From: HIMB11 sp965657135
GTDB taxonomy: Bacteria > Pseudomonadota > Alphaproteobacteria > Rhodobacterales > Rhodobacteraceae
Assembly (NCBI GenBank): GCA_965657135.1
Contig: CBFHNF010000014.1
Location: 7,415-71,414 of the forward strand
Direction of reading: 5' to 3'
DNA length: 64,000 nt
Each line of letters starts with the position of its first letter. Within the stretch, counting starts at the first letter, position 1. A program made the translations under genes and the position numbers. Shown here in pieces: positions 17,486 through 26,740 of the stretch. The notes beneath the pieces are model-generated. The model searched no databases, had not been told where the DNA came from, and was given only the letters and a program-made list of their open reading frames with translations.

Positions 17486-18166
17486 ATGAAAAACACAAGT
17501 CCATCCCTGACATGGCGTGAGGATAAAGTCCCTGTTTCTGTTCGGTTTGATGATCCTTACTATTCGCTTGATAATGGTCTTGCAGAAACACAGCATGTTT
17601 TCCTGCATGGAAATAACCTGCCGCAACGTTTCGCTCATAACCTGCACATTGCTGAACTTGGATTTGGAACAGGATTGAATTTCATTGCAACTCTACAGCA
17701 TTGGAGAAAGTCGAAAATTAAAGGTAAATTTCATTTCACCAGCTTTGAAGCGTTTCCAATGATGCCTGCCGATATGATCAAGGCATACGATCAATTCCAT
17801 GAAATTTCTGATATTGCCGCCGAGGTCGCACCACACCTCGATACACTGATCGCCACAGGTTCATTGGAATTACGCGATGCATCGCTAACCCTCATTATTG
17901 GCGATGCAAGAGAGACCTTATCCGATTGGGATGGCTTGGCAGATTGTTGGTATCTTGATGGATTTTCACCTGCGAAAAATCCTGAATTATGGGAAGATTC
18001 TTTGATGTCAGCCGTATTTGAAAAAACAAACTCTGGCGGGACAGTGGCAACCTACACAGCAGCTGGTTTTGTGCGAAAGAATTTGGAGAACGCGGGATTT
18101 GATGTCAAACGCGTTCAAGGTTTTGGACGCAAAAGGCACATGTGCATCGCGAAAAAGGCACCTTGA
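17486..18166 (+). CDS. mnmD: tRNA (5-methylaminomethyl-2-thiouridine)(34)-methyltransferase MnmD
   Basis: SAM-dependent methyltransferase of 226 aa making mnm5(s2)U at the wobble position. The N-terminus FDDPYYSLDNGLAETQHVFL and the SAM loop ELGFGTGLNFIATLQ are hallmarks of the MnmC N-terminal domain, as is DCWYLDGFSPAKNPELWED, the catalytic DGFxPxxNPxxW segment. The tail GFGRKRHM also fits. ATG 17486 (MKNTSPSLTW) is used; an upstream start would run into the divergent oxidoreductase promoter. Its TGA overlaps by one base the ATG of the EamA transporter. Confidence 0.9.
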   Translation: MKNTSPSLTWREDKVPVSVRFDDPYYSLDNGLAETQHVFLHGNNLPQRFAHNLHIAELGFGTGLNFIATLQHWRKSKIKGKFHFTSFEAFPMMPADMIKAYDQFHEISDIAAEVAPHLDTLIATGSLELRDASLTLIIGDARETLSDWDGLADCWYLDGFSPAKNPELWEDSLMSAVFEKTNSGGTVATYTAAGFVRKNLENAGFDVKRVQGFGRKRHMCIAKKAP

Positions 18167-19029
18167 TGCAGTCAAACATCCGTCTTGGCATTTTATACAT
18201 GGTTGCGACAACTCTGGTTTTTGCACTGCAAGATGGTTTTTCACAACATCTAAGCAGCACTTACAATGTTTATCTCGTTGTAATGATACGATATTGGTTT
18301 TTTGCCGCTTTTGTTATCACAATAACTGCACGGCAAACAGCTGGAATCAAAAGCGCACTCAAACCCAAATACCCCATCTTGCAGATCATGCGTGGCATCA
18401 TACTGGCCGTGGAGATTTGCGTGATGGTAACTGCCTTTACAATTTTGGGCCTTATCGAAAGCCATGCCGTATTTGCATGCTATCCTTTGTTGGTCGCGGC
18501 GCTCTCTGGCCCGATATTGGGTGAATATGTGGGTTGGCGACGTTGGGCCGCAATATCCATCGGTTTCATTGGTGTCCTAATAATTCTTCAACCTGGTCTC
18601 ACTGTATTCTCTCCTGCAGCAGTTATCCCCCTCATCTCTGCGTTCATGTTTGCACTTTATGGCTTGATGACGCGTTATGTTGCGCGCGGCGATAGCGCTT
18701 CAACATCATTTTTTTGGACCGGCATCGTAGGTGTTGTTGTGATGACAATCATTGGAATCAGCAATTGGGAACCCATGTCCAACCAAGACTATGTTTGGAT
18801 GGCGCTTTTATGTGTTCTGGGTGCGTTAGGGCATTTTTTATTGATCAAGTGCTTTGAAGTGACCGAAGCAAGTTCTGTACAACCGTTTGCATACCTACAA
18901 CTGGTTTTCGCCTCAGGGATCGGAATGTGGTTCTTTGAGGAAACTTTGGATTTACATGTCGCAATTGGAGCCCTGATCGTTGTTTCAGCTGGACTGTTCA
19001 CACTATGGCGTTCGCAACCTCAGACTTGA
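18166..19029 (+). CDS. EamA/DMT family transporter
   Basis: Ten-segment drug/metabolite transporter of 287 aa. Two EamA repeats are visible: residues about 5-135 (LGILYMVATTLVFALQDGFS start) and 145-285 (PLISAFMFALYGLMTRYV start), the second ending LHVAIGALIVVSAGLF. Substrate unknown. It is coupled to mnmD by a TGATG stop/start overlap, so the two are cotranslated, although no functional link is evident. Its end overlaps the convergent transglycosylase gene by 27 bases. Confidence 0.85.
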   Translation: MQSNIRLGILYMVATTLVFALQDGFSQHLSSTYNVYLVVMIRYWFFAAFVITITARQTAGIKSALKPKYPILQIMRGIILAVEICVMVTAFTILGLIESHAVFACYPLLVAALSGPILGEYVGWRRWAAISIGFIGVLIILQPGLTVFSPAAVIPLISAFMFALYGLMTRYVARGDSASTSFFWTGIVGVVVMTIIGISNWEPMSNQDYVWMALLCVLGALGHFLLIKCFEVTEASSVQPFAYLQLVFASGIGMWFFEETLDLHVAIGALIVVSAGLFTLWRSQPQT

Positions 19030-20949
19030 CCCCTTTAACATCTCTTCAAATCCTACACTTTCGCTTGAGCGTCCCAGTCGTGCCCGATAAATGGGGAGGC
19101 TTTCCGTAACACGCATGATGTAATTCCGAGTTTCCTGAAAAGGAGCCATTTCTATCCAATCAATCACATCCGTTGATGGCTTGCGTGGATCCCCCATTAA
19201 TTCGATCCAACGATCCGCGCGCGACGGCCCCGCATTATAGGCCACAGACATCAATACTGGGTTACCGTCATATCGCTCTGACAGTTCCTCTAGATATGTA
19301 ATACCCAGCCGCGCATTATAGGCCCAATCTTGTTCTAGCCGTTTCTGCGAATAAGGTAACCCCACCCGTGCTGCCATTTCCTGCGCAGTTTTGGGCATCA
19401 CCTGCATCAATCCACGTGCACCCACAGGCGAAATTACGAAAGGATCAAATTCACTTTCGCGACGTGCGATTGCAAGAACCAATTCAGATGGCACGCGTGC
19501 CGGCATTCGGGCAACAGGGTGCAACGCGTAATAGGGACGAATAAATGTTTTGCCCATCGATGCCTGTCGCTTGCCCAGCATCACAAGAACATGTGGCTTT
19601 CGAAGTTCTTCTAAAAAATCATTTAGTCTGTGCACATCGTCCTTGGACAAAGTTTCAGATAAATGTGTGATAAACCTTTCCCCCAATGGGTTTTGATTTG
19701 CAGAAAACAATAAAATTGCGGCATGCAAGACAGAACTATCCACAAAACTCGCGGTCCGCCAATCAGGCAATTCGCCCCAAGTGTAAAAATCCTTAGGCAT
19801 ATCGACACCCAGCTTTTCCGCACTTAGCAATCCATAAAAACTACTCTGATATTGCGCACCTTTTTCAAATGCGGCTGTTGCAACTTCTGTTTGACCAGCT
19901 GAAGAATAAGCGCGCCCCAACCAGTAATATCCGCGTCCCAGCGAAATAGGCGTATCAACAGATTCTAAAAAATTTTCAAAGTGCCGTATTGCACGATCAG
20001 GGTCGCCTAATCTTTGCAGTGCCGCAAAACCAGACAACCACTCGAGGGTCGCAGCATCTGTTCCATTTTTGATGTGATGTTGCGAAGCAATTTCATATGC
20101 CAGCTTGTTTTTGCTATCAAATAGCAAATCGCGTACGATTCTAATGCGTGACTTTGCCCATCGCTCTGCCTGCCCCAGACGCTCTGCACGTTGGCTTTCG
20201 ATTTTTAATAGGTCGATTGCGCCATCACGATACCCATTTTTCAAACGCCATTCAAACCTTGCGTGATTTAAAACAGGATGATTGCGGACTGAATTGGGCA
20301 CTGCATTTATGAGCCCAGTAACACCATCTTGACCAGTTCGAAGCGCAATCCGTGCGCGCATCAAAGCCTGTAAATCAGACCCAACATGACGCATCATAAG
20401 CTGAGCAGAGCTATGTTCATCTAACCACAACATTTCGATCAGACGCAATTCATGCAGCGATGCCAGATCTTGGCCAAATTCTTCGATAAGCATGTCGTGT
20501 TGAGTGCTGGTCAGTGCAAAGTACACCCAGGCGTTTTGCGCAACAAGGGACGCCTTGCTGCTCTGTCCAACCTGCCGAAGTGCCAAGGCATAGGCAAGCG
20601 CACCAGCACCTGTTTGGGGGTCATCATTTTTAAAAAAATCAAGGACTGTTTGCGTCGTAGCTGTTTCTAACATGCTTTCGGACTGTTTGCGCAAATAGGG
20701 TAAACCGGGCCAGTCCGAATTCCGCGACAAAAAAGCAAGCGCATCTTCTACGTTGCCCTTGGATGCCCGCAAACGGTGCCATTCAATTACATCACGGGCA
20801 ACCAAACCATCCTGTTCAGCAACACGCAATGCAATGTCCCACTCACCTGCATTCATCGCTGAAAAAGCACGTTCCAATGCGCGTTCTTGCGCGGATACAG
20901 CCACGGCTGTGACCAACAGATAAAGAAAAACACAGAATAATCGGAACAT
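19003..20949 (-). CDS. slt: Soluble lytic murein transglycosylase
   Basis: Periplasmic peptidoglycan lyase (648 aa) that releases 1,6-anhydromuropeptides. A signal peptide (MFRLFCVFLYLLVTAVAVSAQ) precedes a long alpha-superhelical domain (about 25-470) as in Slt70. The C-terminal SLT catalytic domain contains ARRESEFDP with the catalytic Glu, then GARGLMQVMPKTAQEMA and VAYNAGPSRADRW. ATG 20949 is chosen as it starts the signal peptide directly; an in-frame TTG upstream is unlikely. It is divergent from dapA. Confidence 0.9.
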   Translation of the reverse strand: MFRLFCVFLYLLVTAVAVSAQERALERAFSAMNAGEWDIALRVAEQDGLVARDVIEWHRLRASKGNVEDALAFLSRNSDWPGLPYLRKQSESMLETATTQTVLDFFKNDDPQTGAGALAYALALRQVGQSSKASLVAQNAWVYFALTSTQHDMLIEEFGQDLASLHELRLIEMLWLDEHSSAQLMMRHVGSDLQALMRARIALRTGQDGVTGLINAVPNSVRNHPVLNHARFEWRLKNGYRDGAIDLLKIESQRAERLGQAERWAKSRIRIVRDLLFDSKNKLAYEIASQHHIKNGTDAATLEWLSGFAALQRLGDPDRAIRHFENFLESVDTPISLGRGYYWLGRAYSSAGQTEVATAAFEKGAQYQSSFYGLLSAEKLGVDMPKDFYTWGELPDWRTASFVDSSVLHAAILLFSANQNPLGERFITHLSETLSKDDVHRLNDFLEELRKPHVLVMLGKRQASMGKTFIRPYYALHPVARMPARVPSELVLAIARRESEFDPFVISPVGARGLMQVMPKTAQEMAARVGLPYSQKRLEQDWAYNARLGITYLEELSERYDGNPVLMSVAYNAGPSRADRWIELMGDPRKPSTDVIDWIEMAPFQETRNYIMRVTESLPIYRARLGRSSESVGFEEMLKGSSLRLRTP

Positions 20950-21090
20950 GGCTTGCAATTTCAATTTATTGGCTGGATAGGTACCCTTAGCTTATGTCAC
21001 ATACTGTGGACATCAAGTCACGGTTTCCTTATCTGCAAGAAACCGCTGTATCATCCGGGCCCTGCCCGCCAAACACGAAAGGAGCGTGTC

Positions 21091-21966
21091 ATGTTAAAGG
21101 GCTCAATGCCAGCTTTGATCACGCCGTTCAAAGACGGCGCTGTGGATCTGGAAACATTAAAGAAATTGGTTGAATGGCATATTTACCAGGGCAGCCATGG
21201 GTTGGTCCCAGTTGGCACAACGGGCGAGAGTCCTACTCTCACCCATGAAGAACATGAATTGGTTGTGGAAACCGTCGTGAACGCAGCTGCGGGGCGCATC
21301 CCTGTTGTTGCAGGTGCCGGATCAAACAATACTGCCGAAGCGCTACGATTCGTTGAGCACGCCAAGCGCGTTGGCGCGGACGCGGCTCTTGTTGTGACTC
21401 CATATTACAATAAACCGACACAGGCAGGTTTGATCGCCCACTTTGAAGCACTTGCAAATGCATCTGATTTGCCGATTGTGATTTATAATATCCCTGGTCG
21501 TTCAGTCGTCGACATGTCGCCTGCGACGATGGGTGAATTGGCCAAGTTACCGAATATCATTGGCGTCAAGGATGCGACAGGTGATTTGGCGCGTGTTTGT
21601 GATCAACGTATGGCATGCGGTCCAGACTTTTTACAAATCTCTGGTGAGGATGCAACAGCGCATGGGTTCAATGCACAAGGTGGTATTGGGTGTATTTCGG
21701 TCACGGCCAACGTCGCCCCAGCCCTGTGCGCACAAATGCAAGAGGCGACATTACGCTGTGATTATACCGCAGCATTGGAACTACAAGATCGCTTGATGCC
21801 ATTGCACAAGGCCATCTTTACCGAACCTGGTCTGGTCGGCGCAAAATATGCAATGTCAGTCTTGGGTTTGTGTTCTGATGAAGTTCGCCTGCCTCTTATT
21901 CCATTAACGGATGGAACAAAGACACTTGTTAAGGACGCAATGCGCCACGCCGAGTTAATCAATTAA
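21091..21966 (+). CDS. dapA: 4-hydroxy-tetrahydrodipicolinate synthase
   Basis: Condenses pyruvate and aspartate semialdehyde on the lysine/diaminopimelate path (291 aa). The (beta/alpha)8 enzyme shows GTTGESPTL (42-50) at the phosphate/pyruvate site, YYNKPTQAG (105-113), Tyr132 in IYNIPGR and the Schiff-base Lys160 in VKDATGD. AAAGGAG precedes ATG 21091, and the translation upstream of it is not family-like. Followed by a strong terminator. Confidence 0.94.
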   Translation: MLKGSMPALITPFKDGAVDLETLKKLVEWHIYQGSHGLVPVGTTGESPTLTHEEHELVVETVVNAAAGRIPVVAGAGSNNTAEALRFVEHAKRVGADAALVVTPYYNKPTQAGLIAHFEALANASDLPIVIYNIPGRSVVDMSPATMGELAKLPNIIGVKDATGDLARVCDQRMACGPDFLQISGEDATAHGFNAQGGIGCISVTANVAPALCAQMQEATLRCDYTAALELQDRLMPLHKAIFTEPGLVGAKYAMSVLGLCSDEVRLPLIPLTDGTKTLVKDAMRHAELIN

Positions 21967-21989
21967 GTTTAGCACGAACAAGCATATGG

Positions 21990-22016
21990 AAGGCGCGATT
22001 TCCGCGCCTTTTTTAT
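21990..22016 (+). terminator. Rho-independent terminator of dapA
   Basis: Perfect 8-bp stem AAGGCGCG / CGCGCCTT with a 5-base loop and a T-rich tail. The tail overlaps the stop codon of the convergent puuD. Confidence 0.85.
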
Positions 22017-23266
22017 TTTAAAGCAAGTGATAATGGCATCTCACTTATCGTACGGCGATACCAATTTCGGATCAGTGCACGTTCATGCTCTTCCATCCAT
22101 GAAACATTCGCCGGTGGCATTGCATTGCTTACGCCTGAGTGTAAATAAATTTCTTTAGCGTACTTTGTTATGTCACCAGGCGTTTCTAAAAAAACATGCT
22201 TTGGCGCACGGTGGATGCCCTCGTAAACGGGTTCACGTGCATGACACATAGAACAGCGCCCCAAAACAACGTCCTGCACCGGATCAAAGCCAACAGCTGA
22301 CGCAAAAATTTCTTGTCTTGGTGTTAGTGCGCCTTGCTCTGGGTCATCCTGTGATAGGGGCGCGGTGGACAACCACATAATTAGGATAAATAGGATTATC
22401 GTGGCAGGCCATGTCCAGATCGGATTACCGCGGCGCGCATGCAACGAATTGAAATAATGCCGAATGGTCACACCCATTAGAAAGACCAGTGCAGCGATAA
22501 TCCAATTATACTCACTCGCAAACGCTAGTGGATAATGATTAGACAGCATAAAGAAAATAACAGGAAGCGTTAGGTAATTGTTGTGCGTAGAACGCAACTT
22601 TGCAATTTTTCCATACTTGGGATCTGGGGTACGCCCAGCGATCAAATCCGCAACAACGATTTTCTGGTTTGGAATAATGATGAAAAATACATTCGCGGAC
22701 ATAATAGTTGCGGTAAACGCACCCAAATGCAGCAATGTTGCCCGTCCAGTAAAGACCTGATCATAGCTCCACCCCATGAATACCAGCAAACCGAACAATA
22801 GCACCATCAGAAGTGTTGGAGTTTCACCCAAAGGCGATTTACACAATTGATCATAAACGACCCATCCAAAGGCCAATGAACCCGCTGAAATCAAAATCCC
22901 TTGAATCAAGCTCACATCGCTTTTGCTCGCATCTATCAGGTATAATTCTCCACCCGCCCAATACACGATCATTAATAGTGCTGCACCTGACAACCAAGTC
23001 GAGTAACTTTCCCATTTAAACCATATCAGGTGTTCGGGCATGCGCTCAGGCGCAACAAGATATTTGCGAATATGATAAAACCCGCCACCGTGTACTTGCC
23101 ATTCCTCTCCATGCGCGCCTTTTGGTAGATCCGGTACCTGTCGTAAGCCCAAATCCAACGCGATGAAGTAAAAGGATGATCCGATCCATGCGATTGCCGT
23201 GATCACGTGCAGCCAGCGCACTGCAAACGCTAACCAATCCCAGATAATTGCCAGTTCGTATGCCAT
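22013..23266 (-). CDS. puuD: Urate hydroxylase PuuD (membrane urate oxidase with cytochrome c domain)
   Basis: Oxidises urate to 5-hydroxyisourate and probably passes electrons to the respiratory chain (417 aa). The N-terminal part starts with ELAIIWDWLAFAVRWLHVITAIAWIGSSFYF and has about eight membrane spans typical of the DUF989 urate oxidase. The C-terminal soluble domain (about 315-417) has the haem c motif C-S-M-C-H and a Met in SNAMPPANVSWM. This differs from the soluble cofactor-free uricase and makes no hydrogen peroxide. It is divergent from a lysR gene and belongs to the urate island that also contains uraH, puuE-uraD and allA. Confidence 0.88.
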   Translation of the reverse strand: MAYELAIIWDWLAFAVRWLHVITAIAWIGSSFYFIALDLGLRQVPDLPKGAHGEEWQVHGGGFYHIRKYLVAPERMPEHLIWFKWESYSTWLSGAALLMIVYWAGGELYLIDASKSDVSLIQGILISAGSLAFGWVVYDQLCKSPLGETPTLLMVLLFGLLVFMGWSYDQVFTGRATLLHLGAFTATIMSANVFFIIIPNQKIVVADLIAGRTPDPKYGKIAKLRSTHNNYLTLPVIFFMLSNHYPLAFASEYNWIIAALVFLMGVTIRHYFNSLHARRGNPIWTWPATIILFILIMWLSTAPLSQDDPEQGALTPRQEIFASAVGFDPVQDVVLGRCSMCHAREPVYEGIHRAPKHVFLETPGDITKYAKEIYLHSGVSNAMPPANVSWMEEHERALIRNWYRRTISEMPLSLALK

Positions 23267-23312
23267 AACCTTGCCTCTGATCTGATGGTTTAATTACAAA
23301 ATATCGTTGTTT

Positions 23313-23362
23313 TCGATTTTCTTGTATTGTAGAAAATTCCCAATCTGTTTCAAGAAAATCGA
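23313..23362. repeat. 12-bp perfect inverted repeat upstream of lysR
   Basis: TCGATTTTCTTG (23313-23324) and CAAGAAAATCGA (23351-23362), separated by 26 bases, lie between the divergent puuD and lysR starts; the second arm ends four bases before the lysR ATG. It could be an operator pair or a leader hairpin. Confidence 0.6.
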
Positions 23363-23366
23363 GAAA

Positions 23367-24269
23367 ATGTCTTACTTTGAAAACATCAAAACCTTTATCC
23401 GTGTCTATGATCTTGGGTCAATGTCCGCGGCGGCGCGAGACCAACGCATTTCCCCTGCTGTGGCGTCGGCGCGCATTTCGCAATTAGAAGATCACTTGGG
23501 CGTACGTCTGTTCCAGCGCACAACGCGCATGTTACATCCTACTCAACAAGGAAAACTGTTTTATTCGGGTGCAACACGGATATTAGAAGCGGTTGAAGAT
23601 GCCGAAGCTGCAGTGCAGGACATTACCCAAACCCCTCGTGGGACGCTCTATATCGCCGCACCATTAGGGATTGGTCGCCGAATTATAGCGCCGGCAATCC
23701 CTTTATTTAAGCAGCAATTTCCCTTCATTGATATTCGCTTGCGCCTGTCAGATAGACGGGTTGATGTTTTGGCCGAAGGATTGGATTTGGCGTTTTTTCT
23801 AGGTAATCCAGAAGACTCGACTTTGAAAATGCGCAAATTTACCGATTGCGAACGCCTATTGTGCGCGTCACCCGAATATATTGCTGCCCGCGGCATGCCG
23901 AGTTCTGTCACAGCTTTAAGCGATGGATCACATGATTGCCTAAATTTGCGTTTTCCCGGCGCGTCAGAGTTCCAATGGCCTTTACGTGTTGATGGGAAAG
24001 TACAGCGAACCACGGTGAAAGGACCATATGAAACCGATGACGGAGATGTCCTAACGCATTGGGCGCTAGAAGGTCACGGAATTGTCCTTAAACCATTTTT
24101 TGAGGTGAAAGATCACTTAAACACAGGACAGTTAATACGTGTGCTGGACAATGTAACCCCAACGGATGTTCAGTTAGGTTGCTTGTATCCGCACCGCAAA
24201 CGACAAGATCCCAAAACCCGAAACTTCATGGAATTTATGGCCCAACATATTGCGGCAGCACTAAGATAA
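23367..24269 (+). CDS. LysR family transcriptional regulator of the purine cluster
   Basis: Regulator of 300 aa. The N-terminal winged helix-turn-helix runs from FENIKTFIRVYDLGSMSAAARDQ to LGVRLFQRTTRML (residues 4-60), followed by the periplasmic-binding-like effector domain. It is divergent from puuD and beside uraH and puuE-uraD, so control of urate catabolism is likely, with a pathway intermediate as effector; this is inferred from position. ATG 23367 (MSYFENI) fits the usual start, and the second arm of the inverted repeat overlaps its leader. Confidence 0.88.
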   Translation: MSYFENIKTFIRVYDLGSMSAAARDQRISPAVASARISQLEDHLGVRLFQRTTRMLHPTQQGKLFYSGATRILEAVEDAEAAVQDITQTPRGTLYIAAPLGIGRRIIAPAIPLFKQQFPFIDIRLRLSDRRVDVLAEGLDLAFFLGNPEDSTLKMRKFTDCERLLCASPEYIAARGMPSSVTALSDGSHDCLNLRFPGASEFQWPLRVDGKVQRTTVKGPYETDDGDVLTHWALEGHGIVLKPFFEVKDHLNTGQLIRVLDNVTPTDVQLGCLYPHRKRQDPKTRNFMEFMAQHIAAALR

Positions 24270-24272
24270 TCG

Positions 24273-24626
24273 TTAGCTACCGCGATAGGTAGAATATCCG
24301 TAAGGGGACAGAAGCAAGGGCACATGATAATGATCATCCAGTGCCATCCCAAAGCGAATAGGAATTACATCCAAAAATAGCGGATCTTTTTCAGCTTGAT
24401 CCGTTGCTCTCAAATAATCACCTGCATGAAACACGATTTCGTATTGCCCCAACTCAAACTCTGAAGCAGGCAATATTTGTTGATCGGTTCGCCCATCATC
24501 GTTTGTGATCAAGCTAATCAAGTGATCACGTCCTTGATCACTGATGCGGTACAAATCTATCCGCAAACCAGCCGCCGGGCATCCACGCGCGGTATCCAGT
24601 ACATGTGTTGTCAAGAAACCTGTCAT
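24273..24626 (-). CDS. uraH: 5-hydroxyisourate hydrolase
   Basis: Transthyretin-like enzyme of 117 aa that opens 5-hydroxyisourate, the product of PuuD, to OHCU. Conserved features are LTTHVLDTARGCPA with the catalytic His at the start, an Arg in the central part, and the C-terminal YRGS tetrapeptide, which is diagnostic. HYHVPLLLSPYGYSTYRGS matches the family end. The start at MTGFLTTHVLD is selected. It is convergent with lysR (gap three bases). Confidence 0.93.
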   Translation of the reverse strand: MTGFLTTHVLDTARGCPAAGLRIDLYRISDQGRDHLISLITNDDGRTDQQILPASEFELGQYEIVFHAGDYLRATDQAEKDPLFLDVIPIRFGMALDDHYHVPLLLSPYGYSTYRGS

Positions 24627-24777
24627 AACTACCCCCAAAAAAGTCTATTGCTAGTATTTCCATAGTTCGGTTCATGATCAACAACAAACCTCTTTACACA
24701 AGAGTTTCAAAAATAATTTGAAAGGCAAATGAATTTTGCGAAAGTAAAAGATAATGAATCATGAACAAGGATCCACC

Positions 24778-26193
24778 ATGATGCGCTATGAACGGGACAT
24801 GCTGGGATACGGGGCGACACCGCCGAATGCAAATTGGCCAAATCATGCACGCATCGCTGTGCAATTCGTCATCAATTATGAAGAAGGTGGCGAAAACTGC
24901 ATTCTTCATGGCGATGAGGGCTCAGAAGCATTTTTGTCGGAAATCGTTGGTGCAGCGTCATGGCCTGGGCAACGACATTGGAACATGGAAAGCATTTATG
25001 AATATGGTGCACGCGCGGGATTTTGGCGATTGCACCGCTTGTTCACTGATCTGAACATTCCCGCGACCGTCTACGGCGTGGCGACGGCTCTTGCACGTTC
25101 GCCAGTACAGGTGCGTGCAATGCAAGACGCCGGCTGGGAAATCGCAAGCCACGGCCTAAAGTGGGTCGAGCACAAAGACATGTCCGCAGACGAGGAGCAA
25201 GCGCAAATCCAAGCTGCAATCGCCCTGCACACGGAAGTGACTGGAGAACGTCCCTTTGGGTGGTACACTGGACGCTGTTCGCAAAACACGGTTGCATTGG
25301 TCGCCAAAGAAGGTGGGTTTGATTATATCTCAGACACCTACGCAGATGACCTGCCCTATTGGATTCATGTGGATGGACATGATCAATTGATTATTCCCTA
25401 TACCCTAGATGCCAATGATATGCGCTTTGCAACACCCCAAGGTTTCAATGCGGGTGATCAATTCTTTAACTATTTGAAAGACAGCTTTGATGCGCTCTAT
25501 GCCGAAGGTGCGGATGGACAAGCCAAAATGATGTCCATCGGCCTGCATTGTCGGCTAATTGGGCGACCTGGTCGTGTGATGGCTTTACGTCGCTTCATGG
25601 AGTACGCGCGATCAAAAGAAGGGGTATGGTTTGCAACCCGTCGCGCCATCGCCAAGCACTGGAGCGAAAACCACCCGCCAGTTCATATTGAACGACCCAG
25701 CCAAATGACGCGTGAGCGGTTTGTTGAAACATATGGTTCGATTTTTGAACATTCAAAGTGGGTTGCAGAAGGCGCATTTGATAGCGAACTAGGGCCCGCC
25801 CATGATTGCGCGATTGGCCTACACAATGCGATGGCTCGTGTCTTCCGGCGTGCCAGCCAACACATGCGATTGGGGGTTCTGCGTGCACACCCTGACCTGG
25901 CTGGCAAATTAGCCGCTGCAAAGCGCCTCACCAAAGAAAGCACCTCTGAACAAGCGTCGGCAGGGCTTGATGCACTGACCGATGAGGAACGTACAAAATT
26001 TCAGGCCTTAAACGCTAATTATGTTCAAAAGCATGGGTTTCCCTTTATCATCGCAGTGCGGGACAATTCCAAATTGGGGATCCTTCATGCATTTGAACGC
26101 CGCCTGAATAACGAAACATCTATCGAATTCGAAGAGGCATGCAAACAGGTCGAACGGATCGCTGAACTTCGATTAAGTGAGGTTCTTCCATGA
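24778..26193 (+). CDS. puuE: Bifunctional allantoinase / OHCU decarboxylase (PuuE-UraD fusion)
   Basis: Two enzymes in one chain of 471 aa. Residues 1-300 are a polysaccharide-deacetylase-fold allantoinase of the PuuE type, with ERDMLGYGATPPNANWP at the start, GWEIASHGLKWVEH and GWYTGRCSQNT. Residues about 310-471 are the OHCU decarboxylase UraD: FVETYGSIFEHSKWVAE, LRAHPDLAGKLA, and NANYVQKHGFPFIIAVRDNSK with its catalytic His region. The chain would convert OHCU to allantoin and then to allantoate. ATG 24778 is preferred, with AAGGA six bases upstream; ATG 24754 would add eight residues. It overlaps allA by four bases. Confidence 0.92.
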   Translation: MMRYERDMLGYGATPPNANWPNHARIAVQFVINYEEGGENCILHGDEGSEAFLSEIVGAASWPGQRHWNMESIYEYGARAGFWRLHRLFTDLNIPATVYGVATALARSPVQVRAMQDAGWEIASHGLKWVEHKDMSADEEQAQIQAAIALHTEVTGERPFGWYTGRCSQNTVALVAKEGGFDYISDTYADDLPYWIHVDGHDQLIIPYTLDANDMRFATPQGFNAGDQFFNYLKDSFDALYAEGADGQAKMMSIGLHCRLIGRPGRVMALRRFMEYARSKEGVWFATRRAIAKHWSENHPPVHIERPSQMTRERFVETYGSIFEHSKWVAEGAFDSELGPAHDCAIGLHNAMARVFRRASQHMRLGVLRAHPDLAGKLAAAKRLTKESTSEQASAGLDALTDEERTKFQALNANYVQKHGFPFIIAVRDNSKLGILHAFERRLNNETSIEFEEACKQVERIAELRLSEVLP

Positions 26194-26681
26194 GTGCCAA
26201 AATTTCAATCGAACCTTTAGATTCACATGAATTTGCCCCCTTTGGCGAAATACTTGAGGCGAGAGGCGCACCAGACAAAATAATAAACCAAGGCCTGTGT
26301 GGGCGCTATCATGACCTTGCACAGCTCGACTTTAATCAGGGACGCGCGGGCATCAGCATTTTTAATGCCCAGGTGCGCCAGCTTCCTTACGAACTAACGA
26401 TGATGGAACGACATCCCGAGGGATCACAAGCCTTTGTTCCAATGGCATATTTTCCATTTTTAATTATCGTTGCGGGTGATCAAAATGGCGCTCCCGGGCG
26501 TCCACGTGCGTTCATGTCAAATGCAGGCCAAGGCATCAATTTTCATCGCAATACATGGCACGGGGTTTTGACACCGTTACATGCCCCTGGCTTGTTCTGT
26601 GTTGTCGATCGGATTGGGCAGGGCGCAAATCTAGAAGAATTTTTCTTTGACACACCATATATAGTTGTATCAAAGTCTTAG
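26190..26681 (+). CDS. allA: Ureidoglycolate lyase
   Basis: Cupin-fold enzyme of 163 aa splitting ureidoglycolate into glyoxylate and urea. The N-terminal FAPFGEILEARG and the central MERHPEGSQAFVPM and NFHRNTWHGVLTPL motifs are those of AllA; the two His regions form the active site. ATGA overlap with puuE-uraD shows a shared transcript. The enzyme that makes ureidoglycolate from allantoate (allC or alc) is not in the window. Confidence 0.9.
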   Translation: MSAKISIEPLDSHEFAPFGEILEARGAPDKIINQGLCGRYHDLAQLDFNQGRAGISIFNAQVRQLPYELTMMERHPEGSQAFVPMAYFPFLIIVAGDQNGAPGRPRAFMSNAGQGINFHRNTWHGVLTPLHAPGLFCVVDRIGQGANLEEFFFDTPYIVVSKS

Positions 26682-26740
26682 AAATTCGCCCACCAAAGAG
26701 GCGGAACGATTAAAAAACAGTCAATCAGGGGAGACTTACA

